64,000 bases of DNA, taken from contig CM048744.1 in the NCBI GenBank assembly GCA_026315105.1, positions 313,355,270 through 313,419,269 on the forward strand. The letters are read 5' to 3'. The position numbers and the translations under genes were made by a program. Below, piece after piece: positions 56,301 to 64,000 of this stretch. The notes under the pieces are model-generated. The model did no database searches. It saw nothing but the letters and a program-made list of their open reading frames with translations, and was not told where the DNA came from. Each line of letters opens with the position of its first letter. Position 1 is the first letter of the stretch. Origin of the DNA: Locusta migratoria. Its lineage: Eukaryota > Arthropoda > Insecta > Orthoptera > Acrididae.

Positions 56301-56785
56301 CAGATAAACGCATGAACTTAACGGAAAAGAATTAAGGAATGTTGTTAGTTGTTAACTGCGCAAACATGGAATTGAAAAAAATAAATTCAGAGAAAAACGA
56401 TAATGCTTATTTTAATGATTATTTCTAGTGATAGTTGATGTTTTGTAGTTTAATAGTGCATGAATGCATGCATATTTCGGTAATTTATAGTGCATGAAAT
56501 TCTCGTCTGTAATAATTAGTGACAGTAGTATTTTCGGATGTTTACGTCAGTGATAGAATGAAGCGAAACAATCTTATCTATATGAATGCGAACTAACGTT
56601 GAATTTACTTATATAAATTCCATTCAAGTACCATAATAATTACACTTATTAAATTTATTGCCTTCTTTCGATGGACTAGGAAATCCCATTTTGTTAACTA
56701 TGTAATCTTATAAGGGTTCGGTTTTAACGGAATGAGCTACTGGAGCCGAATCACTGACGTCTAGCTAGTAGATTAATACATCTAT
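53335..56785. other. Long AT-rich stretch without identifiable elements
   Basis: About 3.4 kb of mostly AT-rich DNA. Short overlapping frames near 53482-53667, 54414-54644 and 55633-55818 show no motif I recognise. It is one of the least repetitive parts of the window. Confidence 0.4.
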
Positions 56786-56789
56786 TTTT

Positions 56790-57960
56790 AGTGTTTCATC
56801 TCCCTAACCCAGTTCCCCTAGCATTGTCTGTTCAATTCTACTACATTCCATAACTCTTGTTTTGCTTTTGTGGGTGTTCATCTTACATCGTCCTTGCAAA
56901 ACAATTTCCTATATGTGCAAAGGCACTTTTAATTTCTTCTCCCTAATCTTTAATTCTTTCTTCAAATTATTCTTTGGCTTTGTTTAGTGCTTTATCATTG
57001 TAGAGACTGATAAACATTAGGGTTAAGCTACAAACTGTCTCGTTTTGTTTTTGATCACTTCTTCTCTTTCATGCCCCAGTCTAGTTTCTGTACAAGTAGT
57101 ACACAACTTTCCGCTCCCTGTAATTTACTCTTGCTAACCTACTTGACATAATAATTAAGCATACAACCGCGACCTCACATCCATTATGGATATAATTAAG
57201 ATTTTCAAGCAGTTTTCAGTTCAACATTGTCGAAACTTTTCTCTGTGCTTATAAAAGTCTTATCTTTATTTATGTTTAAATTGTAATGTCAGTATTGTCT
57301 CGAATGTTCCAACATTTCTCCAGAATCCTAATTCATCTAGCCCTAGGTCTGCTTTTATAGTTTTTCCATTCTTTCGTAAGTATATTAAAGTGGTTGTTGG
57401 TAACATCCAAGTCTTTCAATCCCTGCTTTCGCGACGCGAAGTTTATTCGCGCTCTCTCTTGCTAGCAGCGAGGATAGACCACGTGGTTGAAGGGCTCTTA
57501 CTGGAACCGTTACCTTGTCAAAGCTTTTCCATAGTTTTAAATGCTTCCGTAGACCTATATTTAACCTCTAACCATTCCTGCTATGCCAATTTGCATTTTT
57601 TGTCGTCTCATTTTCAGACATATTTATTCGCTTTTGCCTGCTTCATTTCCGGCATTTTTATATATTCTCCATTCATCAGATAAATTAATTTCTCCTACCT
57701 AGGTTTTGTCTTTTTACCTGTTTGAACCTCTGCTGCCTGTACTGTTTCACCTCTCAAAGGTGCCCTTTCTTTGTCTTATATATATTCTTTTCCTCTGTTT
57801 CGATCAATCGTTTTCTAGGCTTACACATGAAACTATCAACAAGCTCTGTAATTTTTAATTTATTATGATCACATCGCCATAATTACGGACATTTCCGCAA
57901 AATCTTCCTGTTTAATCTACAACCCACCCACTAAAGTATGGCCCATGTCAATATCTGTCT
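56790..57960 (-). mobile_element. Degenerate RTE-like LINE fragments
   Basis: 57300-57380 (CTAGGTCTGCTTTTATAGTT and a TTTCCATTC..CGTAAG motif) and 57690-57790 (ACCTCTGCTGCCTGTACTGT, CACCTCTCAAAGGTGCCC) match, by memory, segments of the RTE-like LINE whose endonuclease is at 38.2 kb. They are heavily decayed and no frame survives. Confidence 0.45.
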
Positions 57961-58194
57961 GGAAAACTATTAGTGTCAATAGGTCTCTTCAGTATATACG
58001 ATATTCTCTCCGTATCTTCTTTTTTTTTTTTTTTTACCAAAAAGCAAAAGAACCACGTTATAAGCGATGGTGAAACTATGCTCTGTGACACTACTGTCAC
58101 AATTAAGTTATGCTCTACTTCAGTTATCTGAATGTACCTGAAAACATAGATATCGCCTGTCTAAGATATTTGAAGATATAAGTTAATACAAGAG

Positions 58195-59006
58195 TTCACA
58201 ACCGATATCAAAGCGTTACATGTTTTCACCTGTTACTGTCCTACTGTTGTGTAGAGCCCGTTGCCAATAATGTGGAAGGCGTAGTATACCGTTAGCCTGT
58301 TCTGTTGATGGTACGAATGGAGCGGTCTGCTGCCTGTCGAATCTCTGGAGCAGTTCTGACATGAATGCCACAAAGTAGTTCCTTCATCAATCAAATAAAA
58401 GTCATAAGGACTTCAGTCCGGGGAGTATGATGGATGGTACAGTACTTCCCAGCCCAATCGACCGAAGAGATCATTGTAAATATATCGGCCCAAACTGCGT
58501 GGTCATCAGTCCGCAGCTTACAAACTACTTAAACTAAGGTAAACTAACCTAAGGACAACACACACACCCATGCCCCAGGGAGGACTCGAACCTCCACGGC
58601 GAGCAACCGCGCGCTCCGCAGCGAGACGGTTTAGACCGCTCGGCTTCTCCACCGCGGCCCGAAGAGATCAGCCACAGCTTTCGCTGTATGCGTCCGTGCA
58701 TTATCGTGCAAAATGACGGGTGGATTACACGGAAAGTGTTACCGCTTGTTTCGCAAAGCTTAAGTCCTTGTGACTTTGATTTGATTTTCGAATATGAAGG
58801 AACCAATTCGTGGCATTCACTTCAGAACTGTTCCAGAGGTTCGATAAGCAGTAAACCGTTCCATTCGCACCATCAACTCAACAGGCTCTGTTAACGCTAT
58901 ACTACGCCCTCCACATCGCTGCTACGGGTTCTACACAACACTGGTGAGTACTTTGAAGGACAGTAACAGGTGAAAACATGTAACGCTTTTGTATCGGTTG
59001 TGAATA
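58195..59006. mobile_element. Snap-back mariner derivative 2
   Basis: Long inverted ends (TTCACAACCGATATC..GTTACATGTTTTCACCTGTT) at 58195-58241 are mirrored at 58959-59006. The left arm on the minus strand encodes a mariner C-terminus, broken: HDNARTHT-like, AVADLFGRL and YHPSYSPD. The right arm on the plus strand encodes LSPCDFDLI and then VNRSIRTINST-type text. Both arms therefore end at the same 3' terminus. A SINE-B lies in the left arm. Confidence 0.7.
58474..58658 (-). mobile_element. SINE-B
   Basis: Minus-strand GGCCGCGGTGGAGAAGCCGA head and GGTTCGAGTCCTCCCTGGGG, flanked by a 12-bp duplication CCGAAGAGATCA (58462-58473, 58659-58670). Confidence 0.92.
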
Positions 59007-59009
59007 AAA

Positions 59010-60680
59010 AGTTGCCACTATTTAAGTTCCAACCGTCGTAATATACACTATATGTAAGTAGTAAATGTTTTCTTAATAATGCCGTCTAGCTTACCGCCCC
59101 ATCGCTACCAGTTCTGGTTCGTCACTGACGTCATTTCAGTGACCATTAGTATATGTTGTTTCAATTAAGAACCTACCTTGTTGAACAACCTTTGTTTATA
59201 TGATTCATGAAGGCAGCACACTCCGTACAATGCAACAACACAGTGTAATTAAACAACTTACCATTCTAGCCATTCAGAGTGTAATTAAACAGACAACAGA
59301 GTGTAATTAAACAACTTACCATTCCAGCCATTCTCTTTCACAAAATGAAGCAGCACATTTTCCCCAACTTGCCGATCAGAGCGTTCCCTTGGCAGAATGA
59401 CGTTTCTTCATCTCTTTACTCGTATTCTTTGTCCTAAAACCAGAAATAAAACTGAAACGAACTGTTGATAAAGTTATCTTCAGCACTGGAATGTATCTTA
59501 TTTTCTTAAATACGGTGTAAGTAATAACCCACTGTCTTTACCTACAAACAGGATTCGTGTATGTTTTACATAATGTCACTGTAGTTCGGAAAAGTATCCG
59601 TGTCATTTACTAGACATAACGAAAAACTGAACATTTAAAAGCCGGCGTGGCAAAATTACCGTCTATGTAACGATGTATCAAAAGTTGACGATCTTTACCC
59701 AAAAAATAAAAAGTCGACGACATATCAAGCTGTCAGCAGCGAAGCGAACGTAACTCGTGCCCAGGGCACGACACTTTATTAAACCCTATGAAAAAGTCAT
59801 ATAATGATACAGTAGAGTGTAGAGTATAATAAGAATGTAATACAAGTAATAGCAGAATGTAGTTCCTACCACAAACTATCTAAAAATACTACTTATAATC
59901 ACTACCTAACTACTCTTCTACAAAATATTCTTTTAATCGGAATAAATAGGGATATAAGCTGAAGTTAGGCTTTAATTCTGAGAGAAAAAATAAAATAAAA
60001 TTTTTCCAAAAACATATTTCTTGTCTTGGATATTTTGCGCCACTCTTTGAGTGATTCCCGAGGCATGATGAGGCCCCTTGCTCCCCGCCCCCTCGCTACG
60101 CTTCTGTCATCTGTTTACTACACGTAAGTGTTGCCAACATAGCACAGTTTCCTGACTGCAATGATGCAAATGATATTACACATACTATTTCATCTAAACG
60201 TAACGGAGTTCTATGTAGCAGAATAGTGCGTTTATATGAGGACATTTAGGACAGAATATAAATAAACATACTTAATCGATACACATCTTATAGCTGAAGC
60301 TTGATACTCACCCACCATGTAGCCGAAATGAAAAACTTAAGTTCGGAAAAGGAGGCAAGGAATTTTGATAACCAAACAAAAATTACATGTTGAAACAAAT
60401 ACGTTGTTATGGAAATGAAATGTACGCTCATGTCATTGTTCATTCCCCTGGAAGCTCTTTCCCATCGAAATTACAGTACGTATGAGTCCGTTACCGAAAC
60501 AGCATTCAGTTTCGGGTTTCCCTCAAATTTTCTAAGTACTAAGAGGAAGGATCAGAAAGTTCCGCACATTTTTCTTCTCTGGAGTGTTGAAGTTTCACGA
60601 CGGTACAGTTTGAAGTTTTGATTACGCAGATTATTCTGGTTCCATCAGAAGTCGTAACGAGAGAAGCATTAACTACAAAA
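59010..60680. other. Unassigned DNA with a local duplication
   Basis: AT-rich. AGTGTAATTAAACAACTTAC followed by CATTC.AGCCATTC is repeated near 59240 and 59290. A C-rich GCTCCCCGCCCCCTCGC lies near 60080. No coding similarity seen. Confidence 0.4.
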
Positions 60681-60689
60681 GGCGTGTCA

Positions 60690-60985
60690 TTTTACGAAGA
60701 GTAGCGAAGTGTACTTCGATATTTGTGGGCCAAAGAGCGGAAACAGGGTGAAATTCACAGGGACACGCGTGGCGGGTATGCAGTACGACTGTATGGACCG
60801 TAGCATCGTGTCCAGGTGGTCTGAACTCTTCCAAGAGGGCCAACCTCCGTGATTCGCCGTTCTCCAAGCGACCGATAACAGTTGCAACCACGAGATTGTC
60901 GGAGTCATTGAGGCAGCAATTTTGAGCCAGTAGCGCATGCAACTGCGAACTTTGCCACAGCAGTTCAACATTTCATACGGTGGGA
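60690..60985 (+). mobile_element. Mariner N-terminal fragment
   Basis: SVLRYLWAKERKQGEIHRDT, a frameshift, then YDCMDRSIVSRWSELFQEGQ: the two helix-turn-helix regions of a mariner transposase. Stops follow. No ends identified. Confidence 0.6.
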
Positions 60986-61102
60986 AGTACGATATTGTAC
61001 ACTAAAAATACTCGCCTCCCATTTTGCTACTCCTTTTCGTGAAAAATTTTCAAAATTTGCGTGTTAGGTGAAACAGGTACAATTATGGGAAGCTTGTTCA
61101 AA

Positions 61103-61295
61103 TGTTCAAATGTTTGTTAAGCTTATGGGACTTAACTACGGGGTCATCAGTCCCTAAACTTACAAACTACTTATGAACTACTTACGAACTAGGACGGCAC
61201 AAATATCCATGCCCGAGGGGGGATTCGAACCCCCGACCGTAGTGGCTGTGCAGACCGTGACTGAGGCGCCTCAGTCTCCTCGGCAACCGCGGCCG
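61103..61295 (-). mobile_element. SINE-A
   Basis: Minus-strand copy, flanked by GCTTGTTCAAA (61092-61102, 61296-61306). Confidence 0.92.
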
Positions 61296-61309
61296 GCTTG
61301 TTCAAAATC

Positions 61310-61620
61310 TTGGTGACTACGTACGAAAGCAAGTAAAATATTTCAAGTTTATTTGTGACGTTTTCTTTTGTCACATATTAAACTTTCCTGTAGTAAAACT
61401 CTTGTTACTTTCCAATCTTCCTTCGTAAAAATGGCTGTCTACTTCCAGTGCACTACAATGAGTACCTAAATTACTATGGGATTACAAAAAGTAAATTTCA
61501 TATTATTATGGTAAAAATCCTAGCTGAATGCTACACTGGACTTCAAAATGACACAGGTACATGAGACTGCTTCAGCATCACCTCCTCAGTCCTAACGTAG
61601 TGTAAATGCTGCGTCCAAAT
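61310..61620. other. Unassigned DNA
   Basis: AT-rich. Nothing recognised. Confidence 0.4.
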
Positions 61621-61625
61621 CTTTT

Positions 61626-61681
61626 TCAGTGGCGTATCCAGGATTGTGGTCTGGTCAATCACCGAGCTGACGTGATTTCAA

Positions 61682-61745
<64 letters not shown>

Positions 61746-61767
61746 GAGGGGGGCTGCGCCATTGCTC
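61626..61767. mobile_element. Small TIR/poly(A) element
   Basis: CAGTGGCGTATCCAGG at the left is mirrored by GGGGCTGCGCCATTG at the right. Between them is an A run of about 59 (61684-61742). Ends resemble those at 49217 and 52030. Confidence 0.45.
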
Positions 61768-61799
61768 ATTTTGGCATTTTGGGAGGATTGATCCCTTTA

Positions 61800-62167
61800 T
61801 TCCCCCCCCCTCTCTCTGTAGGGGAGCCTGCTGCAAGGTCTCGGGGGGTGGAGGCTCCAGGAAGATCTGGGGGGGGGGGAGGCTGCAGTCCGACAGTCCC
61901 CCCCCCCCGATACACACTGTTTTATTTCCTAGCTCAGGGAATAGACTAGACTCCCTCTGCCTGTATCGAGCATGTGTTTTCACTTTTTTTTATTTATATT
62001 TATTATGTTCCGGAGGGAACAATTTTGGAGCAAGTTTCCATGTTCATGGAACGAGTCAGTACCTGAAATTGTACTTATAGATCAAATGAGCGTATAGGAA
62101 TCCTATGCACACGACAAGTCTAAACGTAAGGGAATACAATCAGCAACCTAACACAGAATTTAGCTTA

Positions 62168-62198
<31 letters not shown>

Positions 62199-62600
62199 TA
62201 ATTATTTTTCAGTAGTTCCTCAAAGAGCGAGCCATGAAACTCTTCAGTTTAGACTTGAAATTACGCGGATTACTACTAAGGATTTTTTTAAATTATTGTG
62301 GCAGATTGTAGAAAATGGATGATGCAGTGTATAGTACGCCTATTTGTGCAAGAGATCAAGGAGATGTGATCCAAATGCAGATCTTATTTCTAACGAAATC
62401 AACTTTCAAACAGCATGATAAATGTGTTGAGGGAAGCATTATATTTATCGTCTAGATTGTCAGCACTATAAAATTCTGCCATGCCTGTTCCTTGATTAGT
62501 TATAAAGAGGCGCTTCTGCAAATAGGTCATGTTTTCTAAATAATTTACAATTATAGTTACCGGTCGTTTGAACACAAAAACCTTTTAGATTCCGAATTTG
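61800..62600. other. Homopolymer-rich and AT-rich DNA
   Basis: C and G runs at 61801-61910 partly complementary to each other. (ATT)n at 62171-62198. A short tRNA-like CTTCAAGTCCTCCCTCG lies near 62641. No genes seen. Confidence 0.5.
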
Positions 62601-62997
62601 TACATCATGGTTACGGATCGCGCGGCCACTCGCGTCGGAGCTTCAAGTCCTCCCTCGAAAGAAGGGCGGCCGTACGGAGCACTACGGCTTTCGATAAAAG
62701 ACACCTTAGTGCCATCGGACATCACTTTACTTTACGAAATCTCAACGGAACGTCTTTCTCCCTAATCGGAAGAGGTGCTGTCAATTTATAATAAGTATTT
62801 CATGCAACTTTCCTTCTCTTTTAGTTCTGTATCATGGATTGTGCGAATGTCCATGTATTTAAGCTATTACAGTACCATCTACCAAGAATGGAAAATAATG
62901 TGGTAATCAAACCCATTGTATTTTTTACCGAGCAATCGAAATATGCTAGAAAAAATGGAGGTTCCTATTTAAGGGCATGGATGTTGTGTTGTTTTTA

Positions 62998-63095
62998 GTA
63001 TAAGTTAGTTCATAAGTAGTTTGTAAGTTTAGGGACTGATGACCCTGCAGTTAAGTCCCATAATCTTAATAAATCTATGGACATTTGAACACATT
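62998..63095 (+). mobile_element. SINE-A, 3' half only
   Basis: AGTTCATAAGTAGTTTGTAA, GGGACTGATGACCCTGCAGT and GGACATTTGAACA. The head is absent. Confidence 0.8.
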
Positions 63096-63214
63096 TTGTT
63101 CTTACTAGACAGAAGAGGGATATTCAAGTTCCTTCGAATGTTGTTTACTTATGTTCGTGATATTTTCGTCCGAAGAAGGATGAATTCCTAATAGGAAATA
63201 TGAATGACATCACA

Positions 63215-63700
63215 CTTATCATTATTAAGGGTAACTGTCAATTTTTGCACCATCCTGATATCTTATATAAATCATTTTGCAGTTGCTTTTCTTCTTCCTG
63301 TGACTTTACTAACCGATACGCGAACAGTCGAAGAGAGCTACTCAGAATGTCTCCTAGATCGATTATAAAAATAAGTATCAGGAGGGTTCAAAATGTTCAA
63401 ATGTTTGTTAAGCTTATGGAACTTAACTGCGGGGTCATCAGTCCCTAAACTTACAAACTATTTATAAACTAACTTATACTAAAGACAACACAAACATCCA
63501 AGCCCGAGGGAGGATTCCCCCGACGCCTCAGTGCACTCGGCCACTCAGCCGCAGCTAACAGGAGGGTCTCTGTACTACTTCCCTGGGGAACGCCAGACAT
63601 CACTTCTGTTCTACTTGATGACTTCCCGTCAATTACAACAAACTGTGTCCTTTCTGAGAGGAAATCACGAATCTAACCCCACAACTGGCTATATTTCATA
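63215..63700 (-). mobile_element. Jockey/CR1-like LINE fragment with SINE-A
   Basis: The minus strand carries LINE text around the PQGS and FADD boxes: TCCCTGGGGAACGCCAGA, GATGACTTCCCGTCAATTAC and TGTGTCCTTTCTGAGAGG. It parallels 4700-5160 and 43905-44150. A SINE interrupts it. Confidence 0.75.
63388..63558 (-). mobile_element. SINE-A, head degraded
   Basis: Minus-strand copy with a deletion in the tRNA-like head, flanked by CAGGAGGGT (63379-63387, 63559-63567). Confidence 0.85.
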
Positions 63701-63759
63701 AACTGTTGGAAAGAGTCTCACTTACTAGGAATGGTTATGGTTGTGTCTGATTCCTTGAG

Positions 63760-63860
63760 GCATAGGCGGATCCAAGGGGGGGGGGGGGTGCGGTGAAGGG
63801 GGAGGGCCGTTCGCCCCCCCCCCCCCCCTTGCAGGCAGTCCTGGATCTGCCCCTGCGGCC
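63760..63860. mobile_element. Small G/C-run foldback element
   Basis: GGCGGATCCAAGGGGGGG at the left mirrors CCCCCCTTGCAGGCAGTCCTGGATCTGCCCC at the right in outline. Interior homopolymers of G and C can pair. It is probably a MITE end pair. Confidence 0.4.
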
Positions 63861-64000
63861 CGAAGTAATACATTTGAACTGTTGATTTTTAAGAAAACTG
63901 ATGCTATTAAAGCCAGAGTATGAAACAGGCTTTGCCTTGGTGAAGCGTAGCTGTACCACACAAGATAAACTCCATACAATTTGAAAATAAAATGTTCAAA

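Overview
The window reads as nuclear DNA from an insect with a very large, repeat-loaded genome. A grasshopper or locust (Orthoptera, Schistocerca-like) is the best guess. The reasons are very long introns, an AT-rich background, dense tRNA-derived SINEs with a GGCCGCGGTGGCCGAG head, jockey/CR1-like and RTE-like LINEs, Tc1/mariner, hAT, Tigger, Helitron-like and Penelope-like debris, and nothing bacterial. The species call is inference; no database was searched.

One host gene is visible. It is a divergent alpha-tubulin on the minus strand, seen as four GC-rich internal exons at 49176-48963, 32428-32127, 13439-13269 and 5630-5274. All have GT/AG borders and compatible phases, and together they give 348 codons that match canonical alpha-tubulin from residue 2 to Lys352. 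The exon carrying only the start codon should lie right of 49.2 kb and the C-terminal exon left of position 1. The introns are about 16.5, 18.7 and 7.6 kb. The protein keeps the tubulin GGGTGSG signature and the alpha-specific catalytic Glu254. It lacks the Lys40 loop and the MREC-type N-terminus.

Almost everything else is mobile DNA, much of it nested. 0-5.3 kb: a mariner split by a 2.5-kb LTR-like element, then a LINE carrying two SINEs that abuts exon D. 5.7-6.5 kb: a compound tRNA-like element. 8-10.5 kb: a Tigger derivative and a Helitron-like end. 11.5-17.9 kb: an LTR fragment, exon C, a Tc1 with LINE and SINE insertions, a Penelope-like GIY-YIG region, a second Helitron-like copy and a LINE fragment. 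17.9-22.9 kb: a MITE-like element, a snap-back mariner, a GC-rich repeat carrying two foldback elements, and internal repeats. 24.0-29.9 kb: a diverged 6-kb palindrome holding a hAT element. 30.2-32.1 kb: duplicated repeats and a 688-bp hairpin element. 32.1-35.5 kb: exon B, then a Tc1 with three insertions. 35.8-43.1 kb: LTR-like copies, an RTE LINE with nested insertions, and another Tc1. 43.1-44.9 kb: a LINE reverse transcriptase. 45.4-48.0 kb: a 2.2-kb TIR element and a third Helitron-like end. 48.0-52.0 kb: a SINE split by a LINE, exon A, and a TIR-bounded region with an unexplained ORF. 52-64 kb, probably upstream intron or intergenic: sparse AT-rich DNA with SINEs, RTE fragments, a second snap-back mariner and homopolymer-rich small elements.

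The genes do not form a pathway. The biology here is one host gene persisting as short exons within layered transposons. The most unusual observations are the compound tRNA-like element that appears to move as an inverted+direct+direct unit, the poly(T)-tailed SINEs, the snap-back mariners, the 314-bp-arm hairpin 115 bp from a splice donor, and the loss of key alpha-tubulin modification and regulation motifs.
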